Source: Chitinophaga pinensis
GTDB taxonomy: Bacteria; Bacteroidota; Bacteroidia; Bacteroidales; GCA-2748055
DNA length: 64,000 bases
Direction: 5' to 3'
Assembly (NCBI GenBank): GCA_945863035.1
Contig: CAMAZH010000004.1
Span: 1 to 64,000 of the forward strand
The position numbers and the translations under genes were made by a program. The notes beneath the pieces were generated by a model. That model did no database searches. It saw only the letters and a list, made by a program, of their open reading frames with translations, and was not told the DNA's origin. The stretch's first letter is position 1. The number at the start of each line of letters is the position of its first letter. This document shows positions 52,930-62,500 of the stretch, one piece after another.

Positions 52930-53952
52930 TCAATGTAGGATTTTAAAAATTAGCTCTTTCAACAAATCTCCGGCGTCGGTCGATGCGTTTCCATACCCTT
53001 TTGATTTAATATCGTACTCGCGCAACATCGAAATGATCTGCAACACTTTAGACGAGTTGTAATTTCTTGCCGCGTTTTCGTATTCGGAAACAAAGAAGGG
53101 ATTTACTTTCAGAGTTGCAGCTACAGTGTTTCTCGATTTATCAGTTAGGCTGTGGTACACTAAGATCTTGCTGAAAAAAAGATATAGCATCGAAAGGGTG
53201 ACGGCAATATTATTGTTTTTCTGGTTTTCGGCGAAATAGTTGATGATCTGGTTGGCTTTCAGGATATCTTTCGTTCCCAGAGCGTTTTGCAGTTCAAAGT
53301 TATTGTACTCTTTGCTGATGCCAATATTTTTCTCAATGTCTTGCGAAGTAATCGTTTTGGTATTGTCGGCCAACACAATTACAAGTTTGTCGAGTTCGTT
53401 TGAAATCCTTGAAAGATCGTTGCCCAGAAACTCGGTTAGAAGAATAGCTGCTTTGGGCTCGATTTTGTAATGCCGTTTGGCAAGGTTGTTTGAAATCCAT
53501 TCGGGAATCTTGTTGTCATAAAGTTTCTTGGATTCGTAATATACTGCGTTTTCCTGAAGAGACTTGTATATAACCTTCCTTTTGTCGAGGCTTTTATACT
53601 TGTAGTTAAAGACTAAAAGGGTTGATTTCAGGGGATTCTTGATGTAATGAATCAGATCGTCGAAGTTTTTGAGCTCCTGTGCCTCTTTCACAATCACCAA
53701 CTGGTAGTTTGCCATCATGGGGAAACGGCGCGCAATATTGGTTACAGCAGCGGCGTCCGCGTCCTTACCGTAGACAACGGTTTGGTTGAACGACTTCTCC
53801 GCTTCCGTTAGCACATTTTGCATGATATATTCGGTAAGCTTATCGATATAATAAGGCTCCTCACCGCACAAAAAATAAATGGGGCGATAGATCTTATTTT
53901 TAAGATCCTTGAATAACTGTTCAATGCTGATGCTGGTTTGAGGACTGGCCAT
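52930..53952 (-). CDS. holA: DNA polymerase III delta subunit
   Basis: HolA is the clamp-loader subunit that opens the sliding clamp. The 340-residue protein has the usual start PIYFLCGEEPYYIDKLTEYI, a central three-domain AAA-like arrangement with LVIVKEAQELKNFDDLIHYI, and the C-terminal helical collar. Sequence identity in this family is low, but FLCGEEPYYID and the position of FLGNDLSRISNELDKL are characteristic. It is second in a four-gene operon, 5 bases after the AMP nucleosidase gene. Confidence 0.9.
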   Translation of the reverse strand: MASPQTSISIEQLFKDLKNKIYRPIYFLCGEEPYYIDKLTEYIMQNVLTEAEKSFNQTVVYGKDADAAAVTNIARRFPMMANYQLVIVKEAQELKNFDDLIHYIKNPLKSTLLVFNYKYKSLDKRKVIYKSLQENAVYYESKKLYDNKIPEWISNNLAKRHYKIEPKAAILLTEFLGNDLSRISNELDKLVIVLADNTKTITSQDIEKNIGISKEYNNFELQNALGTKDILKANQIINYFAENQKNNNIAVTLSMLYLFFSKILVYHSLTDKSRNTVAATLKVNPFFVSEYENAARNYNSSKVLQIISMLREYDIKSKGYGNASTDAGDLLKELIFKILH

Positions 53953-53957
53953 ACTTT

Positions 53958-54731
53958 TTAGTCGAATCTCATATGTTTGACGGAAATGCCGTGGTTTTTA
54001 AGTTCCTTAAGCGAATCGACCCCGATCAGAAGGTGTTCCTTCACAAAATTTTTGCTGACCGATTTATCGCTCTCACTGGTTTTAACTCCGGAAGAGATCA
54101 TCGGCTGATCCGTCACAAGCAATAGTGCGCCGGTTGGTATTTCATTTACAAATCCTACGGTGAAGATGGTTGCGGTTTCCATGTCAATTGCCATGGAGCG
54201 TGTTCCGCGAAGGTATTCCTTGAAATCCTCATCAAATTCCCATACCCTGCGATTGGTGGTGTAAACCGTTCCCGTCCAGTAGTCCCTCCCTTTGCTCCTG
54301 ATGGTGGACGAAACGGCTCTCTGGAGCTTAAATGCCGGCAAACTGGGTATTTCAGGGGGTAGGTATTCATTGGAAGTGCCTTCTCCTTTAATTGCAGCGA
54401 TGGGAAGGATCAGATCGCCCAGTTCGTTTTTTCGCTTTAGTCCCCCGCATTTGCCCAGAAACAAAACTGCTTTGGGCAGAACGGCACTCAGTAAATCCAT
54501 TATGGTTGCGGCGTTTGCACTGCCCATACCAAAGTTGATTATTGTAATCCCATCGGCTGTGGCGCAGGGCATGGGGACCCGCTTATTAATGACTTTTGTT
54601 TTGTAGGTGGCACAAAACAAATCCAGATACTGACTGAAGTTGGTTAATAAAACATATTTCCCGAAGGAATCCAAACTGCATCCTGTGTACCGTGGAAGCC
54701 AATTATCAACAATCTCCTGTTTTGTCTTCAT
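53958..54731 (-). CDS. amn: AMP nucleosidase
   Basis: The 257-residue enzyme belongs to the short AMP nucleosidases of Bacteroidota, which hydrolyse AMP to adenine and ribose 5-phosphate. Seen: the phosphorylase-fold glycine strand INFGMGSANAATIMD, FLGKCGGLKR, and the ribose-binding AIDMETATIFTVGF, followed by LLVTDQPM. It lacks the N-terminal domain of the E. coli Amn. It is first of a minus-strand operon with holA, rhomboid and gmhB. The plus-strand gene at 54779 diverges from it. Confidence 0.87.
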   Translation of the reverse strand: MKTKQEIVDNWLPRYTGCSLDSFGKYVLLTNFSQYLDLFCATYKTKVINKRVPMPCATADGITIINFGMGSANAATIMDLLSAVLPKAVLFLGKCGGLKRKNELGDLILPIAAIKGEGTSNEYLPPEIPSLPAFKLQRAVSSTIRSKGRDYWTGTVYTTNRRVWEFDEDFKEYLRGTRSMAIDMETATIFTVGFVNEIPTGALLLVTDQPMISSGVKTSESDKSVSKNFVKEHLLIGVDSLKELKNHGISVKHMRFD

Positions 54732-54778
54732 CTTGTTACTGTTTTTTATACTTTAGCTCCCGTATTGACTCCGGTATT

Positions 54779-55246
54779 ATGAAAGCCTTAAATTTACCAA
54801 CTTATTCCCTTAAAATAAAATCGGAAAACGATCTTGAGTATGTTTATGATCAGTTTCGGAAAAAATATGTTCGTTTAACACCCGAAGAATGGGTGCGACA
54901 GAATTTTTCCCATTATCTGGTTAATGAGAAACTCTATCCCGCTTCAAGGATGATGCTTGAAAAATCCCTAAGCGTAAACAAACTTTCCAAACGTTGCGAT
55001 ATTCTGATTTGCAATGACAACGGGAATCCTGTGGTGATGGTCGAATGCAAATCCCCCGAAATAAAAATTGGACAGAACACCTTTGAGCAGGTTTCTATAT
55101 ACAACATTGCCTTTCGCGTCAAATATCTGATAATAACCAATGGCTTGCAACATTTTTGCTGCGGGGTGGATTTCGAAAGCCGCAGTGTGGATTTTCTGAG
55201 CGAGATACCTGAATATGACAAAATCAGGAGTTCAGATTCGAACTAA
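54779..55246 (+). CDS. Orphan HSDR_N-type nuclease-fold protein
   Basis: A 155-residue protein like the N-terminal nuclease domain of type I restriction enzyme R subunits (HSDR_N_2). The PD-(D/E)xK core is complete: D74 in KRCDILI, then E89-x-K91 in VVMVECKSP. There is no helicase domain and no hsdM or hsdS gene nearby. Many Bacteroidota have such a short stand-alone protein, so it is probably a housekeeping nuclease-like factor rather than a restriction enzyme. The start at 54779 is preferred to an upstream ATG at 54692, which lies within the divergent AMP nucleosidase gene. It overlaps the convergent GNAT gene by 15 bases. Confidence 0.8.
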   Translation: MKALNLPTYSLKIKSENDLEYVYDQFRKKYVRLTPEEWVRQNFSHYLVNEKLYPASRMMLEKSLSVNKLSKRCDILICNDNGNPVVMVECKSPEIKIGQNTFEQVSIYNIAFRVKYLIITNGLQHFCCGVDFESRSVDFLSEIPEYDKIRSSDSN

Positions 55247-55759
55247 TTGGAGGAAATACTCCGATAACCATTGTTCTCCCTTTTTTATCCAATCTTTTTT
55301 CTGCCCGGTAATCACATAGCCCTGCTTTATAAACAGATTGAGGCTTTCCTTGTTGTCTTCGCAAATATTGCAGTACAGCTGCTTCAGCCCCAGTGTTCCA
55401 AATGCATACTCCCTGAGGCTCTCCAAAGCTTCAGTAGCAAAACCCTGATTGCGGTCCTGCTCATCACCAATGAGAATCCCAACGCCCGCTCTCTGGTTAA
55501 ACGGGTCGAAATCAAACAGGTCGATTGCGCCGATAATTGAAGCATTGGATTTCTTTTGAATAACCAGGCGAAGTTGTTTTGCTTCAAAGATATCCTGATG
55601 CGCCTGCTCCATATATTTTTTTAAGGTGTACTTTGAAAACGGGGTAAGCGTATTGCTTAAATGCCAAATGGCAGGGTCGTTTTCCCAGATATACAAAATA
55701 TCAAGATCTTCGGGTTCAAGTGCGCGAAGCTGAATACGGGAATTCTCGAGAATCTGCAT
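55232..55759 (-). CDS. GNAT N-acetyltransferase, SpeG/RimJ-like
   Basis: A 175-residue acetyltransferase. It begins with the RimJ/RimL pattern IQLRALEPEDLDILYIWEND and carries the acetyl-CoA loop RNQGFATEAL after GVGILIGDEQD, then the LGLKQLYCNICEDNKESLNLF segment. The pattern is close to spermidine or protein N-acetyltransferases, but the acceptor is not identifiable. The ATG at 55759 is preferred to the in-frame ATG at 55786, because the longer N-terminus MHSRKILSI is not typical. It lies downstream of the propeller genes, in the same direction. Confidence 0.82.
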   Translation of the reverse strand: MQILENSRIQLRALEPEDLDILYIWENDPAIWHLSNTLTPFSKYTLKKYMEQAHQDIFEAKQLRLVIQKKSNASIIGAIDLFDFDPFNQRAGVGILIGDEQDRNQGFATEALESLREYAFGTLGLKQLYCNICEDNKESLNLFIKQGYVITGQKKDWIKKGEQWLSEYFLQLVRI

Positions 55760-55827
55760 AATGGACAATATTTTACGGGAGTGCAATTGAATCTTAAATA
55801 GAAACTATAAGGAAAAGTTATTCGTCT

Positions 55828-57279
55828 CTACTGATCTTCATAAAGTACGTTAAACGATTTCCCCTCAGAGGATTTGGCTTTGAAAGAGTCAGTCTTGTTA
55901 TCATAGCTCACTTCAATCTTTTCATTGCTTTCACTGACTGTCAAAGTAATTGTAAATTTCTTATCGAATTTTGGATCAGTTGAAATCCGGGGAGCCGTGA
56001 AAGGAAGTATTTCCAATTTATAGATATCTTCTTTTCCGAGACCGCTATCGTCAAAAAGGGTCATGTAGGCGGTTTTCCCATTAGTTAAAGGGAAATAGCC
56101 TATGTCGTCATTAGTGGTGTTAACGGGATAGCCAAGATTGATGGCATCTTCGAATTGGTTGTATCTATTTATAAGGGAGTAAAACACATCAAATCCCCCC
56201 ATGTTGAAATGCCCTTTTGAGCTAAAGAACAGGGTTTTTCCGTCACCAGACATTTGCGGGGTTTCTTCGTCAAACTCGGTGTTTATGGTCGACCCGAGGT
56301 TTTCTGCGGGTCCCCAATCACCAACTGACTGTTTTCTGGAAACAAAGATATCAAGTCCGCCAAAACTCTCGCTTCGGTTACTTGTAAAGTATAAATTTTT
56401 GCCATCGGGCGATAGGGAGGCAAATGTTTCGTTGCTCTTTGTGTTGATGTTTTTGCTAAGGGGAATGGCTTTGCTCCAAAGATTTCCATCAAATTTGCTT
56501 ACATAGATATCGCTGTTGTTGTTGTCTTGTTGTACAAGAAGCAATTCTTTGCCATCCGCGGAAAGAAAAGTTGGCCTCATATCCCCATCGGAGCCGATCT
56601 GGGGTGTGATATTTATCGGGATGCTCCACACTCCATCGGTTTTGTGTGAGTACATGACAGCCTCATAGAATTTCTGGCTGTTCATAAACACCATGATGTT
56701 TTCATCCGACGACAGAACAGGTGAATAATCGGATGAGGATGTGTTAACAGGAGAGCCAACATTCGTTTTGGCAAGGTTGAGAGGGGAGTCCTTAATGATT
56801 TTTGCACGCTCGCAAATTTTAATCTCGGCTTCAACAATCCTTATGTTGTATTTCTTCTCGAAATCCTTGATGCTTTTAAACCGCTCGTAACTGTCGAGCG
56901 CCTTATCGAGATCATTGTTCATGCGGTATGCGTTGCCAAGATAAAACCAGGCATGATGCGGGGCTTTATTTTCGTCCAGGTCTTTGGGACGATACTTCAT
57001 CGTGATATTCATCACCGCCTTTTCAAGATATTCAATTGCCTTTGACTCTTGTCCCCGTATATTAAGATAGGTCATCCCGGTGCGAAAATTATAATTCGCG
57101 TTATCGGGTTGGCGTTTGGTTATCTTGAGAAAAAGAAACAAAGCTTCCTCGTATTCGCCGGTAGAAAAGAAATATTCAGCATCATCAAAAAGATCATCAA
57201 TATCATCCTGATCCTTCTGCGCATTAGCCAGGTTGAAGCTAAAAAATAGAATTCCAAGGATATAAAGTATTCTTCGCAT
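55828..57279 (-). CDS. TPR-like / PD40 propeller periplasmic protein (soluble paralogue)
   Basis: A 483-residue exported protein with signal peptide (about 1-20, cleaved after ANAQ). Residues 25-155 are helical TPR-like repeats (DAEYFFSTGEYEEALFLFLK; YFLGNAYRMNNDLDKALDSYERF type). Residues 175-430 are a PD40/WD40-like beta-propeller with blade motifs such as LSPDGKNLYFTSNRSESFGG and SGDGKTLFFSSKGHFNMGG. It has a short beta C-terminus but no OmpA domain. It follows the OmpA paralogue after 30 bases and is likely co-transcribed. No activity is known; the scaffold recalls the T9SS component PorE without its OmpA part. Confidence 0.78.
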   Translation of the reverse strand: MRRILYILGILFFSFNLANAQKDQDDIDDLFDDAEYFFSTGEYEEALFLFLKITKRQPDNANYNFRTGMTYLNIRGQESKAIEYLEKAVMNITMKYRPKDLDENKAPHHAWFYLGNAYRMNNDLDKALDSYERFKSIKDFEKKYNIRIVEAEIKICERAKIIKDSPLNLAKTNVGSPVNTSSSDYSPVLSSDENIMVFMNSQKFYEAVMYSHKTDGVWSIPINITPQIGSDGDMRPTFLSADGKELLLVQQDNNNSDIYVSKFDGNLWSKAIPLSKNINTKSNETFASLSPDGKNLYFTSNRSESFGGLDIFVSRKQSVGDWGPAENLGSTINTEFDEETPQMSGDGKTLFFSSKGHFNMGGFDVFYSLINRYNQFEDAINLGYPVNTTNDDIGYFPLTNGKTAYMTLFDDSGLGKEDIYKLEILPFTAPRISTDPKFDKKFTITLTVSESNEKIEVSYDNKTDSFKAKSSEGKSFNVLYEDQ

Positions 57280-57309
57280 AGTTTATTTGTAACCTGTACT
57301 AGATTAACA

Positions 57310-59154
57310 CTAATTCGCCTTTAATTGTTCAGGTACAGGAACTTCCTCGATTAACAGAAGCGCTCCTCCAAGCTCAAGAATCCGGAACTCAACTCTTCTG
57401 TTAAACTTGCGGCCTTCAAGAGCATCCTTACCATCAGGGAAATTATTGATAGCGATGTTTTCGGATTCGCTGAAGCCTTTTAATTTAAGCCTGTCTGTGC
57501 TGATCCCCTTAGCGATGAGGTAATCGTTTACCGCCTTGGCACGTTTTTCGGAGAGCATCTGATTGTATGCGTAATCACCCAAAGCATCGGTGTAACCTCT
57601 GACCTCAAGGCTTAGAAGCGGGTAATCGTTAAGAGCCTTCGCCAACTCATCGAGTTTTTCTTTTGCTGTCTCAGTCAGGGAATAGCTGTCAAAACCAAAG
57701 AACACCGGCTTGATGAAATATTTGAATGATGGGGCTTTGGGTTCTGCCACAGCAACAACTTCTTCAACAACAGGTTTCTTTTCGGGCACAACCTCGGCAA
57801 CAACCTCTTCAACAAGGGGCGTTTCCACAACAGGGGTTTCAATAACGGGCTGAACAGCGGCAACTGTCTCGTCTTGGGGTAATACCTTAATATAATAGAG
57901 GTCGCCTTCCCCAAAGCCGCTTGCATCATAAAGTGTAAGATATCCTCCCTTTTGTTGGTTGTCGGGGAAGAAAAAGAGTTCGTCGTCGGTGGTGTTTATC
58001 GGGTAAGGTAAGGCCTGCGGTGCTGACCATGATTTGTTGTCCTGCAGCTCCGAGAAAAAAACATCGTATCCTCCAATGGTTGAGTGGCCCTGGGACGAGA
58101 AGTACAAGGTTTTTCCATCTGCGCAGATAAATGGGGTTTCCTCATTGAGAGGAGTGTTGATGCTGGTACCCAAATTTACAGGGGTGGACCAATCCCCGGA
58201 TTCGGAAAGTGAGGAGCTGTAAATATCCATTCCTCCTGATCCTCCAGTGCGGTTACTTGTAAAAAACAGCGTTTTACCATCGGGGGAGATGGAAGCGTGC
58301 GATTCGAAAAATTTGGTGTTTATGTTCTTGCCCAGCGATCTGGAGGGATTCCATCGCCCCATGCTGTAGTCGCTGACAAGGATGTCGCCGTCGAAGTTGT
58401 TGATTCTTACAAGGAACAACTGCGAGCCATCGAAGGAAAGTGACGAAACATACTGGTTTCCGTCCGATTCAATCTGTGGGGTGATATTAATCGGGTTCGA
58501 CCAGTTCCCGTTGATCTTTTTAACGAAAAAAGCTGCGTCATAAAATTTCTGGGCAGTCATGAAGGCCATAGAATTCTCATCCCCAGCGAGTACTCCCTGA
58601 AAGTTGTTCAAACTGGTATTAAAACGTTTGCCCATATTTTCCTTGAAAATCGGGGATGGGTTTTTGATGGCGAGCTTAGCCCGGTTGCACGATTCAATCT
58701 GCTGGTTGGCATATTCGATGTCGGCAGGGCTTGGCTTAACAGCTGAGTTTATAAACGCATTGTACGATTCGATGGCTTTATCAAGCTGATTATCGATTCG
58801 GTAAGCGTTTCCAAGGTAGAGCAAGGCGTCAGCCGGCGCAAAAACCTCGTTATAGCTCCCTTCCTTATAATTTTCGGAGACATTGGTGGAGGCCTTCTCC
58901 AAATATGGGATGGCTTTTTCCTTTTGGCCGGGTATGTTCAGATAGCAAACCCCGATCCGGTAATTAATATTTGAGTTATCCTGAAAGCCTGCATTATATA
59001 CTTTTTGGAAAGAAAACAAAGCTTCTGAATAATCTTCTTCCGCTAGAAAGAATTCCGCATCAAAAAAATCTTCCCTTACCAGGTCTTTTTGAGCGCTTAC
59101 ATAAAGAAACCCGCTAAGGATAAAGAATAAGAGAATGGATACACGTTTTTTCAT
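57310..59154 (-). CDS. TPR-like / PD40 propeller / OmpA protein (peptidoglycan-binding paralogue)
   Basis: A 614-residue exported protein (from the ATG at 59154; an in-frame ATG at 59181 lies in the -7 box). Signal peptide about 1-20, cleaved near VSAQ. TPR-like repeats (about 25-150), a PD40 propeller (about 165-415; LSFDGSQLFLV, ISPDGKTLFFTSNR, CADGKTLYFSSQGHSTIGG), a Pro/Val/Glu-rich linker (about 430-475), and an OmpA domain (about 490-595) with FFGFDSYSLTE, VRGYTDALGD and the diaminopimelate-binding Arg of NRRVEFRIL. It should anchor to peptidoglycan in the periplasm. PorE of the type IX secretion system has the same domain order, but this could be another family member. Confidence 0.82.
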   Translation of the reverse strand: MKKRVSILLFFILSGFLYVSAQKDLVREDFFDAEFFLAEEDYSEALFSFQKVYNAGFQDNSNINYRIGVCYLNIPGQKEKAIPYLEKASTNVSENYKEGSYNEVFAPADALLYLGNAYRIDNQLDKAIESYNAFINSAVKPSPADIEYANQQIESCNRAKLAIKNPSPIFKENMGKRFNTSLNNFQGVLAGDENSMAFMTAQKFYDAAFFVKKINGNWSNPINITPQIESDGNQYVSSLSFDGSQLFLVRINNFDGDILVSDYSMGRWNPSRSLGKNINTKFFESHASISPDGKTLFFTSNRTGGSGGMDIYSSSLSESGDWSTPVNLGTSINTPLNEETPFICADGKTLYFSSQGHSTIGGYDVFFSELQDNKSWSAPQALPYPINTTDDELFFFPDNQQKGGYLTLYDASGFGEGDLYYIKVLPQDETVAAVQPVIETPVVETPLVEEVVAEVVPEKKPVVEEVVAVAEPKAPSFKYFIKPVFFGFDSYSLTETAKEKLDELAKALNDYPLLSLEVRGYTDALGDYAYNQMLSEKRAKAVNDYLIAKGISTDRLKLKGFSESENIAINNFPDGKDALEGRKFNRRVEFRILELGGALLLIEEVPVPEQLKAN

Positions 59155-59178
59155 AGTGCAGAGCTTTTGGTCAGTTAC

Positions 59179-59186
59179 CAAATTTA
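59179..59186 (-). promoter_or_regulatory. -7 box of the OmpA-propeller gene pair
   Basis: On the minus strand TAAATTTG matches TAnnTTTG, 24 bases before the ATG at 59154. No good -33 box is at 19-21 bases. The 400-base gap 59155-59555 is AT-rich and holds no other recognisable feature or gene. Confidence 0.5.
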
Positions 59187-59555
59187 GTAATTATCACGTT
59201 ACAAATGAAAAATTATCATTTTTATTATTAAAGGGCCTTGCCCGATTTGTTCATCATAAGGGTTTTTTACCGCATCCGATTTGCTTTTTTAGGGCTGTCG
59301 CTGTAAAAAATCAGACGGCTCGCATTGTTGGTTTAGTGAGAACCGGCGTTGCAAAACACTCTTTATCAATCGGATAATGCCTAGCTAACAGGACTTGCAC
59401 ATAACTTTAGCGCCCTGATAACATTAAGACAAGAATACTGTTGAAAAATATTATTAATATTTGTATGTTTCTTCTCAAATCTTTTTCTTTCCCTTCGTTA
59501 CAAGCCTACCCAAGTCAAAATCAAAGGCCTGAAGAATGCCTCCAGGGATTTTCAT

Positions 59556-62500
59556 CTAAGCTTCTGTCTGTTCTTTCTTTTTCTTTCTGCGAAAAAGGAT
59601 AATAAGGATGATGATAATACCGGTTAAGCCAATGGCTCCGAAACCAAACAATTTTCCCTTACCGGTGGGACGTTGAACGGAGGGTCCCTGTTCCGCCAAC
59701 ATCTCATTGCGGGCTTTGTCTTCCCCGGAGATAAGCAATTGGAGAATTGCATTCCAGACATCTTCCATGCTGTAGCCGAATTCAGCAGCATGTTCTGCCA
59801 GATATTTCATGAGATCCTCAATGCTTCTAATCCCTTCTTTCTCAAGATCAAGCTGATCGAGTAAGCGAGCTAAGCCCACACTTGCGAACTCCCTGAGATT
59901 GGCAATGAAGTCTTCCAGTTTTGCCCTGCCCAGCACCTTATCGATTAATTTGAAAACGTCCTCTTCGGAATAACCGTTTGCCGATGCATTATTTAACAGG
60001 TATTCAATCAAACCCGAAACGGAGGTGATACCCGTTTCCTTCAGGTCGATATTCTGAAGGAATTCTTTAAGCGCACCGTCTGAATTTTCGATTAGCTTAC
60101 CGAGAAATTTATTCAGCGAGTTATCTGCAAGATATGTCGAAAATAACTTGTTGATTTCCGAGGCCGAAAGTTTTTTGTTTGTTGCCGACTCAGCAAGAAG
60201 GTAATCATAAAGATCAGCTGCGGATCGAAATTCCTTAACAGGAAGTTTTGTTGAGTTGAGGATTTTATTCAGTTCGCCGAGAGAACCCGATTGCAGTGCC
60301 GGAAGAATGTCTGCTAAACGGGTATCGGTGGCTTTGAGCAACAGCCGAATCATGTTCTCTTCCTTAACGACTCCTTCGGAAGCTTTTTTCAGAAGATAGG
60401 ATATGAGCTCGGAGCGATCATCAATGCCGTTAGCCTTCAAGTCCAACTTTTCAAGGTACACCTTGGTTTCTGGATCTGCCAAACGGATGAGCTTTTTAAG
60501 AAGCAGCTCAAGGTCGGTTGCAGCCGTGTAATCCTCTAAAAGTTTGTAAACATCGCCTTTTGTGTAACCAAGTTGATCTGCATTATCAAGAAGATAGCGA
60601 ATAAGTTCATCGAATGATTTTATTCCTTCCTTCTCCAAATCCAGGTTTTCAAGAGTTTTTTTCAGGTTTCCGTCTGAATAAAGAATCAGCCGGTCGACAA
60701 CGTCTTCAAGGTCACCCGAATATGCGAGTTTTAACAATACGTTGTTGATATCGTCCTGTGTGAAGCCGTTTCTTTCTGCCTCGGATTTCAGGTAGTCGAT
60801 AAACTCCTCCCTTGACCCAAAAGAATGCTCGTTAAGATTGGTCTTCTCAAGAAACGTCTTCAAATTGCCTGTTGCGAGCGCAGCCATTTTTTGACGCAGA
60901 TCTTCGATTTCAGCGATTTGGTTATATGTGTATTTTTGCAGCAGACTGTCGACTTCTTCGCTGGTGTAACCTTTCAAATCTGCATTTGCATAGATATGCG
61001 AGATTAACTCTTCGGCCGTGTAAATGTTTTCCTTCTGAAGGTCGATACTTGTAAGGAAATCTTTCAGAGCTCCCTCTTCGGATAAGGCAATAAGTTTGCC
61101 CAGAACTTCCGATGCATCCCTGCTGACGGCCAGATTTGTCAAGGCACCAAGCACTTCAGCCTCCGTAAAAGCTTTACTGCTTGCATTGCGATACAGAGAA
61201 ACGGCAAAATCCTGAGGGCTGCCGGGGGTGAGAGTCGACAAATCCAACCTTTTCAGATGCGATTTGAGTTCTCCCTCATCAGCCGAATGAATCAACTTGT
61301 TGATAAACAGATTTTGATCGTTACTGCCATTTGATCCAACAGTTGAAAGGGCTTTTACAACATCCTCACTGGTATAGTTGTTTACATTGGAGTTCCTGAC
61401 CAGATAATCCACTGCCTGGTATGGGGTGTTGATAGCATTCGATTTGGTATCAAGTGCGGAAATGACGGTTTTCAGGTTTCCTTCCGAAGCGTTTTTCAGG
61501 TGTGCGAGAAACTCTTCAAGATCTTTTTTGCTAATCATCTCCGTATACAAGCGATCAACATCCTGGGCACTGTAACCGAGTTTCTCCGCATTATCGTAAA
61601 GGTATTTGAATAGCTCAGTTGTGTTGGTGATGCCTTCCTTTTGCAGATCCAGGTTTTGCAAAACCTCCTTTAAGCGGCCATCTGCACGGCTGGCCAAATC
61701 ATTTGTCAGAGCGTTAATGTTGTCCTGGGCAGGTTCCTTCGCATCCTTTTCCAACTCCGGGTTATCATCATCTGAGACTTTAGCCGGTGCGGTCTGATTC
61801 GAATCCTTGCCATTGTTGTAGATAACGGTTGCGGTTTTCGTAACCCGATTGCCATCGGGATCAGTGAGACTAAACTCAATTTGGTTGGTACCGGGTTTGG
61901 GTCTGAATTCAAAGCTCTGATTGCGTCTGTCGACTTTTACCGTATCGATTTTTATCAATACGGAATCGAGATATTGCTTAACCACAATCACAGATCCCTT
62001 TTCAGCTTCATAATCGAGTTTTACTGTTTTCCCTTTTGAAACCGTAATGAGGGAATCTTTGAGTATGAGCAACTTGTTAAGTTCGTCCTGCGACAGTTTT
62101 GCCACTACGGGAATCAACTTAATCTGTTCGCTTAGCGTAATGCCCGAATGGGGTGTGTTCGGACTTACTTCGAGTGATTTGATCAATCGTTCAAACCGTT
62201 CGCTGTCGAAAACCATGGAGTATTTACCCGCAGGGACGCTGAAATTGAACTTGCCCTGCTCATTGGGGTGAACCATTGCCAGGGTATCGCCTGAGCTTTG
62301 GCTTATTACGTTTATTGCGATTTCCTTACCGTCGATTTTCTGTCCCGAATAATTCAAGATGCCGCTGATGTCATACCTTCTGGGGTGGTCGGCTGTATAA
62401 ACCTTGTAGCGGTAGATATCGTGCCTGCCATAACCGGTTTCCTTATAAACCGGGAAATATGCGATCTCGCCATCCCTGACCGGGCAAAAGAAAATATCGT

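Noticed and set aside
54779-55246. Part of a type I restriction-modification or defence island
   Set aside because: No hsdM, hsdS, helicase or other defence genes lie within 9 kb on either side; neighbours are housekeeping genes.
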